Below are positions 1-8,846 of a stretch of DNA of 64,000 nt, one piece after another. The position numbers and the translations under genes were made by a program. Below the pieces are notes generated by a model. The model worked only from the letters and a program-made list of their open reading frames with translations, was not told where the DNA came from and searched no databases. How positions within the stretch are numbered: position 1 is the first letter of the stretch; every line of letters starts with the position of its first letter. The stretch lies in assembly GCF_002159265.1 (NCBI RefSeq), contig NZ_NFHG01000007.1:62001-126000 (forward strand). The letters run 5' to 3'. Origin of the DNA: Flavonifractor sp. An82 (GTDB lineage: Bacteria > Bacillota > Clostridia > Oscillospirales > Oscillospiraceae).

Positions 1-833
1 GCTATCTGGACGGAGTACGCAACGTGGGCGGCAAAAGCCTGGAGCTGCTGCTCACCCCCTTTGACCAGGAGCGGCTGGGCGGCGTGCTGGTAGTGATCCA
101 CGACGTCACCGAACAGCACAAGACCGAGGAGATGCGCCGGGAATTTGTGGCCAACGTGTCCCACGAGCTGCGCACCCCCCTGACCAACATCCGCTCCTAC
201 GCCGAAACACTGGTGGACAACGCCGGAGAGCTGCCCCCCGACACGGAGAAAAACTTCCTGGGGGTCATCCTCAACGAGTCCGACCGGATGACCCATATCG
301 TTCAGGACCTGCTCACCCTGTCCCGGTTCGATTCCGGCCGGTCGGAGCTGAAGCTGGCCCCCTTCTCCTTCGGGCAGGCGGTACAGGACGTGTACAACGC
401 CATCCTGATGGAGGCCCAGCGCCACGGCCATCAGGTGGAGCTGAAGCTCCCCTCCGCCCTGCCCGACATCGTGGGCGACCGGGAGCGTATCGTCCAGGTG
501 ATGATGAACATCGTCTCCAACTCCATCAAGTACACCCCCGACGGCGGCCACATCCGCATCTCCGCCGGCCAGTGGCCGGGCAAGGTGTGGATGGAGGTGG
601 CCGACAACGGCATCGGCATTCCCGAAGCCGACCGGGGCCGTATCTTTGAGCGCTTCTACCGGGTGGACAAGGCCCGCTCCCGGGAGTCAGGCGGCACCGG
701 TTTGGGCCTCTCCATCGCCAAGGAGATCATCGACCGCCACGAGGGCATCATCGAGCTGCTGGACCGCCCCGGTCCCGGCCTGACGGTGCGCATCACCCTG
801 CTGACGGAGGGACCACGCCATGGAAAGGAGTAA
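1..833 (+). CDS. walK: Sensor histidine kinase, WalK-like (3' part)
   Basis: This is the C-terminal part of a membrane sensor kinase; the open frame runs in from before base 1, so the start is missing. Visible are the end of a PAS-like sensor segment (VLVVIHDVTEQ), a dimerisation and phosphoacceptor H-box (NVSHELRTPLTNIRSY), an N-box (NIVSNSIKYTP), and the ATP-lid motifs DNGIGIP and GTGLGLSI. The next two genes are yycH and yycI, partners found with the essential cell-wall kinase WalK, which is why I name it so. The stop lies inside the start of yycH (14-base overlap), indicating translational coupling. The cognate regulator walR would lie upstream of the window. Confidence 0.88.
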   Translation, partial: YLDGVRNVGGKSLELLLTPFDQERLGGVLVVIHDVTEQHKTEEMRREFVANVSHELRTPLTNIRSYAETLVDNAGELPPDTEKNFLGVILNESDRMTHIVQDLLTLSRFDSGRSELKLAPFSFGQAVQDVYNAILMEAQRHGHQVELKLPSALPDIVGDRERIVQVMMNIVSNSIKYTPDGGHIRISAGQWPGKVWMEVADNGIGIPEADRGRIFERFYRVDKARSRESGGTGLGLSIAKEIIDRHEGIIELLDRPGPGLTVRITLLTEGPRHGKE

Positions 834-2157
834 GCCCAGACGCCGCCGCAACCGGGGCATCGAGCGGCTCAAGAGCATCCTGATCGTGGTGCTCTCCCTC
901 TCCGCGGTCTACCTGACCTTCCGCGCCCTGGTACAGAACGAGGTGCGCTCCGGCTCCCAGGGACTCCTGGGGTCGGTCCTCTCCCTGTTCCAGGACCAGG
1001 AGTCCACAGCACCCTCCAATCCCACCGGCAGCAGCGAACTGACTGCCGCCGCCCGGCCGGTGCGCATCGCCGTATATGACGGCGTCAACCGCTACGCCGT
1101 CCAGTATAATACCGCTCAGACCGACAAGCTCTTTGACACCCTGGGCATCCTGCTGGGGGAGGCCCTGACCAGCGCCAAGGCCCCTGGTGAGATTACGGAA
1201 CAGCAGTGGCAGGCCGCCCTCCAGTCTCCCAGCGTGTGGTTTGACTTTCTGGGGAACATTCCCCTGGAGACTCTCAGCGCCTGGACCGGCGGAGGGAGCG
1301 CCAACCATGTCCTGTCCGGCTCCGCCCGGCAGATCGCGGTAGCCCTGGATGGGCAGAACGTGCGGCTGTACTATCATAATGAAAGTGACGGCCTGTATTA
1401 TGCCTGCGAAACGGCGGTGGCCTACACCGGCCACATGGACGAGCTGGTGTCCGGCTACGGCGGTAACGGCACCTTTTTTGTCTTTGAGCTGGGGGAGGAC
1501 AGCGGCTACACCGGGCTGGACCCCTATGTGCTCATCTCCGCCTCCACCCCCACGCCCCCGGTCTACCGTGCCTCCAACCCGCTGTCCAGCCTGGAGGAAA
1601 GTCTGATCAGTGAGCTCCAGGAGGCCCTGTCCTTCCAGACCGCCTCCTACCCCATCCCCAACGGCATCCGCATCCGGGAAGGCCAGGAGACCCTGGAGAT
1701 CAACCGGGACGGCACCGTGGTATACAGCACTGCGGAGGACACCGCCTCCCGCTACCTGGTGGGGGACAGCGACGTGACCGAAGTGATCGAAACCACTTAT
1801 CGCCTGGCGGCCGACACGGTGGGCCGCTACTGTTCCGCCGCCCGCATCTATCTCATGGGCATAGAGCAGACGGAAGCGGGTGTAGAGGTCTCCTACGGTT
1901 ATTGCCTGAACGGTACCCAGGTCAGTCTCTCCGGTGGCGGCTATGCCGCCCGGTTTACCATCCGGGACGGACAGATCACCGCCTTTACCCTCCGCTTCCG
2001 CCGGTATGAGGACGGCGGAGAGGCCGGTCTGCCTCTCCTGCCCGAGCGGCAGGCCGCCGCAGCACTGGAGGCCCTTCAGTCCGAGGAGCGGGAGCTGGTG
2101 CTCTGCTACACCGACACCGGCGGTGAAACGGTACAGGCCGACTGGATCGCCCAATAA
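820..2157 (+). CDS. yycH: YycH-like regulator of the WalK kinase
   Basis: The predicted 445-residue protein has a basic N-terminus (KPRRRRNRG), one transmembrane helix at about residues 19-35, and a long extracytoplasmic part. This is the topology of YycH, which in Bacillus binds WalK in the membrane and dampens it. Identity rests mainly on position (walK-yycH-yycI) and topology, because the family diverges fast. The ATG overlaps the end of walK and has an upstream GGAGGG. It contains no enzyme motif. A 455-codon open frame on the opposite strand is a composition shadow. Confidence 0.75.
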   Translation: MERSKPRRRRNRGIERLKSILIVVLSLSAVYLTFRALVQNEVRSGSQGLLGSVLSLFQDQESTAPSNPTGSSELTAAARPVRIAVYDGVNRYAVQYNTAQTDKLFDTLGILLGEALTSAKAPGEITEQQWQAALQSPSVWFDFLGNIPLETLSAWTGGGSANHVLSGSARQIAVALDGQNVRLYYHNESDGLYYACETAVAYTGHMDELVSGYGGNGTFFVFELGEDSGYTGLDPYVLISASTPTPPVYRASNPLSSLEESLISELQEALSFQTASYPIPNGIRIREGQETLEINRDGTVVYSTAEDTASRYLVGDSDVTEVIETTYRLAADTVGRYCSAARIYLMGIEQTEAGVEVSYGYCLNGTQVSLSGGGYAARFTIRDGQITAFTLRFRRYEDGGEAGLPLLPERQAAAALEALQSEERELVLCYTDTGGETVQADWIAQ

Positions 2158-2195
2158 CATTCTGAATTTCCGGCAGGCAGGAGAGAGAGGTTCCT

Positions 2196-3023
2196 ATGGA
2201 ATGGTCAAAGCTGAAAAACGTGATCCTGCTGATGCTGGTATGTGTCAACGTGATCCTCCTGCTGCTGGTAGGCAGCCAGGAAAACCGGGACCACCGCTAT
2301 CGGGAGGAGACCCTGGAGGCCGTTCAGCAGGTGCTGGAGAAAGGCGGCATCACCTTTGGGCTGGATGAAGTGCCGGAGGACCTGTCCCTTCCCCTGGTGA
2401 CTGTGACCCGGGACCGGGACAATGAGGCCGCTGTGGCCGCCGCCCTGCTGGGTGAGGTCACCCTCCAGGGGGAGAGCGAGGTGCGCCCCCGCTATACCGG
2501 CCCCGGCGGCACCGCAGAATTCTCCATGAACGGCAGCTTTACCATCTTCCTTCAGCCCGGCGTCCGCACCCTGAAGAGCGGTCAGGATTATGAGGCTGCA
2601 AGCCGGGAGTGTTTGCAGACCATGGGCATTACGGGAACGCTGGAGGATCTGGAGATGAGCGGCTCAGACGCCGTGGTCACCTACTGCCAGAGCTGGGAGG
2701 ACAGCCCCCTTTTCTCCTGTCCGGTCATTTTCTACTGGCAGGGAGAGGATCTGGTTCGGGTGGAGGGCCAGCGGCTGGATGGCACGGTATCGGAGTCGTC
2801 CAACACCAAGCTGCTGTCCACCACCACCATTCTGGTCCAGTTCCTGGCCGGGATCAACGAGGGCGGCTATGTGTGCAGCCGCATCGACGACATGACCGCC
2901 GGCTACCTGACCTCCAGCAGCACCACCCGGCAGGTCCAGCTCACCCCGGTATGGCGTTTTCTCACCGACACCGGCACCTACTATGTAGACGGAGTCACCG
3001 GCGCCTTTACCCCGCTGGAATAA
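2196..3023 (+). CDS. yycI: YycI-like two-component system regulatory protein
   Basis: The protein has 275 residues, with one N-terminal transmembrane helix (about residues 8-25, NVILLMLVCVNVILLLLVG) and an extracytoplasmic domain of about 240 residues. Topology, size and place directly after yycH match YycI, which works with YycH to restrain WalK. The start codon follows GGAGAGAGG by a short gap. It is the last gene of this plus-strand operon and is followed within 10 bases by a terminator. Confidence 0.78.
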   Translation: MEWSKLKNVILLMLVCVNVILLLLVGSQENRDHRYREETLEAVQQVLEKGGITFGLDEVPEDLSLPLVTVTRDRDNEAAVAAALLGEVTLQGESEVRPRYTGPGGTAEFSMNGSFTIFLQPGVRTLKSGQDYEAASRECLQTMGITGTLEDLEMSGSDAVVTYCQSWEDSPLFSCPVIFYWQGEDLVRVEGQRLDGTVSESSNTKLLSTTTILVQFLAGINEGGYVCSRIDDMTAGYLTSSSTTRQVQLTPVWRFLTDTGTYYVDGVTGAFTPLE

Positions 3024-3030
3024 AACACGT

Positions 3031-3064
3031 AAAAAAGGGAGCGGCGAGAGCCGCTCCCTTTTTT
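3031..3064. terminator. Bidirectional intrinsic terminator between yycI and hpf
   Basis: A 15-base A-tract plus GC stem (AAAAAAGGGAGCGGC) is mirrored across a GAGA loop by its complement ending in six T. It can end both the yycI transcript and the convergent hpf transcript. Confidence 0.93.
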
Positions 3065-3073
3065 ATGTTTGGA

Positions 3074-3619
3074 TTACTCCTGGTCCACAATCAGACCGTA
3101 GCCGCCGTCGTTGCGCTTATACACCACGGCAAAGCGGCCGTCCTGGTCCACATCCTTGAAGGCAAAGAAGGTGTGGTCCACCAGATTCATCTGGAGCACC
3201 GCCTCGTCCACCGTCATGGGCTTGATGGGGAAGCGCTTGGTGCGGACGATCTTGAACTCCTCTTCGTCGGTGTCAGGAACAAAGGAGGAGATCTCCTCCG
3301 CATCCACGCTGCGGGAGAAGGCGTCCTGACGCAGGCGCTTCTCCAGACGGCTCTTATTCTTGCGCAGCTGGCGCTCTACAGAGGAGACTGCCGCGTCGAT
3401 GGTGGCAAACATATCGGAGGTGCTCTCAGCCACACGGATGATGGTACCGCCGGAGCGGATGGTCAGCTCCACATTGTTGCGGTCCTTTTCCACGCTGAAG
3501 ACGATGGCGGCCTCCGCATCCGCCTTAAAATAACGGTCTAACTTGCCCACCTTTTTCTCGGCATAGGCATGGACCTTGTTGGGCAGATTGATCTTCTTGT
3601 CTGTGAATACGAACTTCAT
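3074..3619 (-). CDS. hpf: Ribosome hibernation promoting factor, long form
   Basis: This is a 181-residue long-form HPF, which binds the 30S subunit and dimerises 70S ribosomes into inactive 100S particles in slow growth. Residues 1-100 form the HPF/YfiA domain (KVHAYAEKKVGKLDRYF and the basic stretch VERQLRKNKSRLEKRLRQ). The C-terminal 60 residues are the long-form dimerisation domain (RTKRFPIKPMTVDEAVLQM and VVYKRNDGGYGLI). I chose the ATG at 3619, nine bases after AAGGAG, over a TTG three codons upstream. It has its own sigma-A promoter and a shared terminator. Confidence 0.96.
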   Translation of the reverse strand: MKFVFTDKKINLPNKVHAYAEKKVGKLDRYFKADAEAAIVFSVEKDRNNVELTIRSGGTIIRVAESTSDMFATIDAAVSSVERQLRKNKSRLEKRLRQDAFSRSVDAEEISSFVPDTDEEEFKIVRTKRFPIKPMTVDEAVLQMNLVDHTFFAFKDVDQDGRFAVVYKRNDGGYGLIVDQE

Positions 3620-3684
3620 CGTTTTCAACTCCTTCCACCCTCCGAGGAGGGATTGGGTCCCGGCGGGTCCGGTTCCCTGTCTTA

Positions 3685-3713
3685 ATTATACCACGTCGTA
3701 CGCAGATTGTCAC
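3685..3713 (-). promoter_or_regulatory. Sigma-A promoter of hpf
   Basis: On the minus strand GTGACA (3713-3708) and a consensus TATAAT (3690-3685) are separated by 17 bases, about 65 bases upstream of the hpf start. The -35 box reaches the region of the DUF134 stop codon. Confidence 0.75.
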
Positions 3714-3716
3714 AAC

Positions 3717-4124
3717 TTATTTCAAAATCTTTTGTGAATTTTGCCCATCGTCTTTACCGGAACATGAGCCGCAGCCGCAGCGTCCCCTGCCGCAGTCCCG
3801 CTTGGCACAGCTGCGTCCCGGGCAGACCTCCCCCTGGGGACACAGGACGTAATCGCCGCCGGAGATGTGAAGCCGCCGCCCTTCCACCAGGGCCAGAGCC
3901 AGCTTTTTCCGGGCAGTGTCATACACCTGCTGCACCGTGGACCGGGCCACCCCCATCTGGGCGGCGCACTCCTCCTGGGTACATCCCAGCAGATCCATCA
4001 GGCGGATGGACTCATACTCCTCCACCGCCATCTCCACCGTCCCGTCCGCCGCTCCCTCCAGGGGGCCAAAGCTGCTGTGCCGGGGCAGGGCGCAGATGCG
4101 GCGGCATTTTTTCGGTCTTGGCAT
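3717..4124 (-). CDS. DUF134 (UPF0251) DNA-binding protein with Cys-rich tail
   Basis: The protein has 135 residues. It opens with MPRPKKCRRI, a hallmark of the UPF0251/DUF134 family, followed by a sigma-70 region-4-like helix-turn-helix (EEYESIRLMDLLGCTQEECAAQMGV... split around residues 35-60, then ARSTVQQVYDTARKKLA). The last 35 residues carry seven cysteines with Gly/Lys spacers (CPQGEVCPGRSC, then four more), probably a metal or Fe-S site. The ATG follows AGGAGGGAAG. The target is unknown; no obvious partner lies alongside, as hpf and hemL have their own signals. Confidence 0.82.
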   Translation of the reverse strand: MPRPKKCRRICALPRHSSFGPLEGAADGTVEMAVEEYESIRLMDLLGCTQEECAAQMGVARSTVQQVYDTARKKLALALVEGRRLHISGGDYVLCPQGEVCPGRSCAKRDCGRGRCGCGSCSGKDDGQNSQKILK

Positions 4125-4150
4125 GGGTCTTCCCTCCTGTTCCTGCTCTC

Positions 4151-4178
4151 AGTGTAGCAGATTCCCGGTATCTGTCAA
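4151..4178 (-). promoter_or_regulatory. Putative sigma-A promoter of the DUF134 gene
   Basis: On the minus strand TTGACA (4178-4173) is followed after 16 bases by TACACT (4156-4151), 27 bases before the DUF134 ATG. Confidence 0.65.
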
Positions 4179-4181
4179 CCG

Positions 4182-4219
4182 TCCAAAAAACAAAGCCGCT
4201 GCTGATGCAGCGGCTTTGT
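4182..4219 (-). terminator. Terminator ending the hem/cobalamin block
   Basis: A 13-bp stem (ACAAAGCCGCTGC) with TGAT loop, followed on the minus strand by a run of T (4189-4185). It starts three bases beyond the hemL stop codon. Confidence 0.9.
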
Positions 4220-4221
4220 AC

Positions 4222-5502
4222 TTACAGCTCGGCAAATACCGCTTCCGCAGCGGCCAGAGTAGCCTGGAGCTCCTCCTCCCCGTGGGCGGCGGAGACAAAC
4301 ATGGCCTCAAACTGGGCGGGAGCCAGGGCCACGCCCCGCTCCAGCATCCCCTGGAAGTAGCGGGCGTACTTGCCCACGTCGCTGCCCTTGGCGTCCACGA
4401 AGGTGGACACGGCGGTGGGGGTAAAGAAGGGGGCCAGCAGGGAGCCGATCTGGTTGACCACTACCGGCGCGCCGGTTTTGGCGATGGCTGCCCGCAGGCC
4501 GCCGGCCAGCTTCTCACCCTTGGATGCGATGTCGGTATAGACCTCCGGGTGCTCCTTCAGATAGTTGAGCTGGGCCAGACCGGCGGCCATGGCCACCGGG
4601 TTGCCGCTGAGGGTACCCGCCTGATACACCGGGCCACAGGGGGCCACCTGCTCCATGAGGGCACGGCTGCCGCAGTAGGCCCCCACCGGCATACCGCCGC
4701 CGATGATCTTGCCAAAGGTGACCAGGTCGGCCTTCACGCCGAAATACTCCTGGGCGCCGCCCAGGGCCAGCCGGAAGCCGGTGATGACCTCGTCAAAGAT
4801 GAGCAGGGCGCCGCTCTTGTCGCACAGCTTCCGCAGGCCCTCCAGGAAGCCGGGGGCGGGACCCACTACGCCCATGTTGGCGGCCACCGGCTCCACGATG
4901 ATGCAGGCAATCTGGCCGGGCCAGGCGTCCAGCAGCTCCTCCACCGAGTGGAGGTCGTTGAACTGGGCGGTGAGGGTATGCTTGACAATGTCCTCTGGCA
5001 CACCGGCGGAGGAGGGATGCCCCCCCGCCAGGGCGGAGGAGCCGGCATTCACCAGCAGGCAGTCGGAGTGGCCGTGGTAGCAGCCCTCAAACTTGATGAT
5101 CTTATCCCGGCCGGTGGCCCCCCGGGCCAGCCGGACGGCGGACATGACCGCCTCGGTGCCCGAGTTGACCATACGCACCATCTCGATGTTGGGCACCAGG
5201 TCGATCATCAGCCGGGCGATCTCCACCTCCCGGCGGGTAGGCGCGCCGAAGGACAGGCCGTCTTTCACGGCCTTCTCCACCGCCTCCCGGATCACCGGGT
5301 GGTTGTGGCCCAGGATCATGGGGCCCCAGGAGCAGACGTAGTCGATATACTTCTTTCCGTCCTCGTCCCAGATGTAGGGGCCGTCTGCCCGGGTGATGAA
5401 GCGAGGGGCCATGCCCACCGCCCGGTAGGCACGCACCGGGGAGTTGACCCCGCCGGGCAGCACCTGTACCGCCTGCTCAAACAGTTCCTCTGAGCGTCCC
5501 AT
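4222..5502 (-). CDS. hemL: Glutamate-1-semialdehyde 2,1-aminomutase
   Basis: HemL converts glutamate-1-semialdehyde to 5-aminolevulinate, the second step of the C5 pathway. The 426 residues match the family length. Visible are the start [22 protein letters not shown], here split as SEELFEQAV and [10 protein letters not shown], the substrate-site [16 protein letters not shown], and the PLP lysine in [19 protein letters not shown]. It is last in the minus-strand block; its ATG overlaps the hemB stop as TGATG. With hemA, hemB, hemC and hemD nearby and no heme-branch gene in view, it probably feeds corrinoid synthesis. Confidence 0.97.
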   Translation of the reverse strand: MGRSEELFEQAVQVLPGGVNSPVRAYRAVGMAPRFITRADGPYIWDEDGKKYIDYVCSWGPMILGHNHPVIREAVEKAVKDGLSFGAPTRREVEIARLMIDLVPNIEMVRMVNSGTEAVMSAVRLARGATGRDKIIKFEGCYHGHSDCLLVNAGSSALAGGHPSSAGVPEDIVKHTLTAQFNDLHSVEELLDAWPGQIACIIVEPVAANMGVVGPAPGFLEGLRKLCDKSGALLIFDEVITGFRLALGGAQEYFGVKADLVTFGKIIGGGMPVGAYCGSRALMEQVAPCGPVYQAGTLSGNPVAMAAGLAQLNYLKEHPEVYTDIASKGEKLAGGLRAAIAKTGAPVVVNQIGSLLAPFFTPTAVSTFVDAKGSDVGKYARYFQGMLERGVALAPAQFEAMFVSAAHGEEELQATLAAAEAVFAEL

Positions 5503-6485
5503 CAGCCGATATCCCCTTTCTGGATGGCCTGAGCCAGTTCCTTGGCGTAGTAGGTAATGAGCATATTGGCCCCCGCCCGGAAGACGGACAGGGCGGACTC
5601 ACACATAATGCGGTACTCGTCGATAAGGCCCGCCGCCGCCGTGGCCTTGATCATGGCGTACTCACCGGACACGGAGTAGGCGCACATGGGCAGGTCGTAG
5701 GCATCGGAGCACTCCCGGATCACGTCCAGATAGCTGAGGGCGGGCTTGACCATGATGATATCGGCACCCTCCTCAATGTCCAGGGCGCACTCCTTCAGGG
5801 CCTCCTTCCGGTTGTGGGGGTCCATCTGGTAGCCCTTCCGGTCCCCGAAGGAGGGGGCGGAGCCCGCCGCCGACCGGAAGGGGCCGTAGAAGGCGGAGGC
5901 ATACTTGGCGGAGTAGGCCATGATGGGGGTGGCGGTGTAGCCGTGCTGGTCCAGGATGGCCCGGATGGCAGCCACCCGGCCGTCCATCATGTCGGAGGGG
6001 GCCACCATGTCGGCCCCGGCCTGGACGTGGGACAGGGCGGTCTTGGCCAGCACCTCCAGGGTCTGGTCGTTGTCCACCTCATGGCCGCAGAGGATGCCGC
6101 AGTGGCCGTGGTCGGTGTACTCGCACATGCACACGTCGGTGATCACATAGAAGTCGGGGTACTTTGCCTTGATGGCACGGATGGCCTCCTGGACCACGCC
6201 GTGCTCGTCCCAGGCGGAGGAGCCGATGGCGTCCTTGTGGGCGGGCAGGCCGAAGAGAATGCAGTGATTCACTCCGGCAGCCAGGCACTCCTCCACCGCC
6301 TGGCACACGCTGTCCAGGCCGTAGTGGTTCTGTCCCGGCAGAGCCTCGATGGGACGTACCCCCTGAAGGGTCTCGTCCACAAAGATGGGGTAGATCAGGC
6401 TGTCGGGGGACATGCGGGTCTCCCGGCACAGGCGGCGCACCGCGTCGTTGCCCCGCAGGCGGCGGGGCCGTTGGATCAGTTCCAT
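5502..6485 (-). CDS. hemB: Porphobilinogen synthase (ALA dehydratase)
   Basis: HemB condenses two 5-aminolevulinate molecules to porphobilinogen. The two Schiff-base lysines lie in [17 protein letters not shown] and [11 protein letters not shown]. The metal region [14 protein letters not shown] keeps the three cysteines of the zinc-dependent type. I place the start at ATG 6485 (327 residues), eight bases after AGAAGG, rather than the GTG three codons upstream, which has no ribosome binding site. The start lies just after the cobA-hemD stop. Confidence 0.97.
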   Translation of the reverse strand: MELIQRPRRLRGNDAVRRLCRETRMSPDSLIYPIFVDETLQGVRPIEALPGQNHYGLDSVCQAVEECLAAGVNHCILFGLPAHKDAIGSSAWDEHGVVQEAIRAIKAKYPDFYVITDVCMCEYTDHGHCGILCGHEVDNDQTLEVLAKTALSHVQAGADMVAPSDMMDGRVAAIRAILDQHGYTATPIMAYSAKYASAFYGPFRSAAGSAPSFGDRKGYQMDPHNRKEALKECALDIEEGADIIMVKPALSYLDVIRECSDAYDLPMCAYSVSGEYAMIKATAAAGLIDEYRIMCESALSVFRAGANMLITYYAKELAQAIQKGDIG

Positions 6486-6486
6486 A

Positions 6487-7971
6487 TCAAACACCTTCTG
6501 TTATCAATTCCACCAGCGCATCCATGGTGGCCTCCCGGGCCACCCGCACGGGAATGCTGTACTTCCTGGCTTCGGCGGCGGTCTGGGCCCCGATGCACAT
6601 ACCCACCATACGGGAGAAGTCGGCGTCCTCCCCCACGGAGGAGACAAAGCCCTTCACGGTGGAAGCAGAGGTGAAGGTCACCAGCAGGCCCTCCGTCCCC
6701 TCCACCGCCTCCCGCAGCTCCTGAGAGCGGGGGTTGTCGTACACCGTGCGGTAGCTGGCCACATCGTCACAGGCAATGTTACGCCTTGCCAGCGCCTCTG
6801 TCAAGGCGGGAGAGCCCTCCTCCGCCCGGAGGGCCAGCACCTTGCCCGTGGCGGGCAGGCCCTCTCCCAGATGGGCAGCGTCATACACCTCCGGCACATA
6901 GTCGGCCCGCAGCCCGTGGGCCGCCAACGCCTTGGCGGTACCGGGGCCGATGGCGGCCAGCTTCACCGTCCCCAGGGCACGGGCATCCCTGCCGTGGTCC
7001 TCCAGCCACTTCCACAGGGCCTCCACCCCGGCGGGGCTGGTGAGGGCCAGCCACTCATAGCCGGAAAGCTCCTCCATGGCCTTGTCCACACCGGGACAGG
7101 GGTCCAGAGGGAGGGTGGCGATACAGGGATATTCCCATACATCGGCCCCCAGCGCCCGCAGCCGGGCGGACAGGGTGCCAGAGCGCTCCCTGGGCCGGGT
7201 GACCACCACCCGCTTGCCCTTCAGAGGCAGCTTGTCGAACCAGTCAAAATCCTCCGCCAGGGCGCACACCTTGCCCACCACGATGACGGCGGGGCTCTCC
7301 ACCCTGGCCTCCTCCGCCACGGCGGGCAGGGTGCCCAGGGTGGCGGAGATGCGCCGCTGGGCGGGGGTGGTCCCCCGCTCCACCACGGCGGCAGGCATAT
7401 CCGGCTCCATGCCCGCCTCCAGCAGCCCTGTGCAGATCTGGGGCAGGGCGGACACGCCCATCAAAAAGACCAGGGTACCGCGGGTTCGCACCAGGGCCTC
7501 AAAGTCGATGTCCAGCTCCTTCCCCGCCCGCTGATGACCGGTGACGATGTGCAGGGAGGAGCAGCAGTCCCGGTGGGTCACCGGGATACCCCCGTAGGCG
7601 GGGGCGGAAATGGCAGAGGTGATGCCGGGCACCTCCTCAAAGGAGACACCGTGCTGGGCCAGCAGCTCCAGCTCCTCGCCGCCCCGACCGAAGAGGAAGG
7701 GGTCGCCTCCCTTGAGGCGCACCACATTTTTGCCCTCCAGGGCCTTGTCCAGCAGGATCTGATTGATCTGGTCCTGGGGCACCGGGTGGCGGGAGGCCTG
7801 CTTGCCCACGTCGATGTGCTCGGCCTTCTCGGGCATCATGGCCAGAATGGCGGGGCTGACCAGCCGGTCATACACCACCACCTCCGCCTTCTGGAGGGCC
7901 TCCAGCCCCTTTCGGGTCAGCAGGCCGGGGTCACCGGGGCCTGCCCCCACCAATGTCACTTTACCAGGCAT
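6487..7971 (-). CDS. cobA-hemD: Uroporphyrinogen-III methyltransferase / synthase fusion
   Basis: One 494-residue chain carries two enzymes. Residues 1-245 are SUMT (VTLVGAGPGDPGLLTRKG, VVRLKGGDPFLFGRGGEE, GITSAISAPAYGGIPVTHR), which methylates uroporphyrinogen III at C2 and C7 to precorrin-2. Residues 250-494 are HemD (KRVVVTRPRE, VTFTSASTVKGF), which closes the ring of hydroxymethylbilane. The start is the ATG before PGKVTLVGAG, preceded by AAGGAGGGA; an in-frame extension reading into hemC is not used. It overlaps hemC by 16 bases. The fusion is common in Clostridia and joins consecutive steps. The separate sirC function is supplied by hemA-sirC. Confidence 0.95.
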   Translation of the reverse strand: MPGKVTLVGAGPGDPGLLTRKGLEALQKAEVVVYDRLVSPAILAMMPEKAEHIDVGKQASRHPVPQDQINQILLDKALEGKNVVRLKGGDPFLFGRGGEELELLAQHGVSFEEVPGITSAISAPAYGGIPVTHRDCCSSLHIVTGHQRAGKELDIDFEALVRTRGTLVFLMGVSALPQICTGLLEAGMEPDMPAAVVERGTTPAQRRISATLGTLPAVAEEARVESPAVIVVGKVCALAEDFDWFDKLPLKGKRVVVTRPRERSGTLSARLRALGADVWEYPCIATLPLDPCPGVDKAMEELSGYEWLALTSPAGVEALWKWLEDHGRDARALGTVKLAAIGPGTAKALAAHGLRADYVPEVYDAAHLGEGLPATGKVLALRAEEGSPALTEALARRNIACDDVASYRTVYDNPRSQELREAVEGTEGLLVTFTSASTVKGFVSSVGEDADFSRMVGMCIGAQTAAEARKYSIPVRVAREATMDALVELITEGV

Positions 7972-8846
7972 GGATGTCCCTCCTTCATGGAATTGGCCAG
8001 CTGCTCCGCCAGCGCGGTGCCCCGTTCTCTGGGTCCGGAGATCTTGTCCCGGAACACCTGACCGGCCTCGTCCACATAGAGGCCGGTGAGGGTAATGTTC
8101 TCCCCCTCCAGTACGGCGTGGGCGGCAATAGGGGAGGAGCAGCCCCCGTCCAGCTTGCGAACAAAGGCCCGCTCGGCCCGGGCGCACAGGGTCCCCTCCT
8201 CATCCACCACGCCGGTAAGATAGCTCAGGTCCTCCCCGGCCCGGGTCTGGAGGGCCATAATGCCCTGACCGGCGGCGGGGATCATCTCCTCCACGGTAAA
8301 ATACCGGGTGATGCGCCCCTCCAGCCCCAGCCGCTTCAGACCGGCGGCGGCCAGCACCAGGGCGGAATACTGGCCCTCGTCCAGCTTGCGCAGCCGGGTG
8401 AGCACATTGCCCCGCACCGGAGCCACCTCCATGTGGGGGAACAGGGCTTTCAGCTGCACCGTCCGCCGGGCGGAGGCGCAGCCGATGGGCTTGGTGGGGT
8501 CCAGTTCGGTGACCCCCTCAGGGAGCACCAGCACGTCCCGGGGGTCCTCCCGCTGGGAGAAGCCCGCCAGGGGGATGGCCGGATTCTCCTCCATGGGCAG
8601 GTCCTTGCAGCTGTGTACCGTCAGATCCACCCGCCCGTCCAGCAGGGCGGCGTCCAGCTCCTTGACGAAGAGGCCCTTGCCGCCGATCTTGTCCAGGGTG
8701 CGGTCCAGGATCTTGTCGCCGGTGGTCTTCATGGTCACCAGCTCCAGCGTAATATCCGATTGATGGGTGCGGATGGCCCCCATCACCAGCTCCGACTGGA
8801 TGACAGCCAGCTTGCTCTCCCGGCTGCCCACCCGTATGGTCTTCAT
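7956..8846 (-). CDS. hemC: Hydroxymethylbilane synthase (porphobilinogen deaminase)
   Basis: HemC polymerises four porphobilinogens into hydroxymethylbilane. The 296 residues are of normal length. Motifs: IRVGSRESKLAVIQSE at the N-terminus, the catalytic aspartate region DLTVHSCKDLP, the arginine-rich GCASARRTVQL and VRGNVLTRLRKLD, and the dipyrromethane-cofactor cysteine in LDGGCSSPIAAHA. The ATG overlaps the stop of hemA-sirC by four bases. Confidence 0.97.
   Translation of the reverse strand: MKTIRVGSRESKLAVIQSELVMGAIRTHQSDITLELVTMKTTGDKILDRTLDKIGGKGLFVKELDAALLDGRVDLTVHSCKDLPMEENPAIPLAGFSQREDPRDVLVLPEGVTELDPTKPIGCASARRTVQLKALFPHMEVAPVRGNVLTRLRKLDEGQYSALVLAAAGLKRLGLEGRITRYFTVEEMIPAAGQGIMALQTRAGEDLSYLTGVVDEEGTLCARAERAFVRKLDGGCSSPIAAHAVLEGENITLTGLYVDEAGQVFRDKISGPRERGTALAEQLANSMKEGHPCLVK

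Noticed and set aside
793-2160. Long open frame (455 codons) on the minus strand opposite yycH, and similar long frames opposite hemL, hemA-sirC, the P-type ATPase and thrS
   Set aside because: They lie fully opposite well-supported genes, have no ribosome binding sites or recognisable domains, and are rich in Gly, His, Gln, Arg and Pro, as expected from GC-rich codon mirrors.
7972-8187. Seventy-two residue N-terminal extension of cobA-hemD
   Set aside because: It is the hemC sequence in another frame; the SUMT domain starts exactly at the ATG preceded by AAGGAGGGA.
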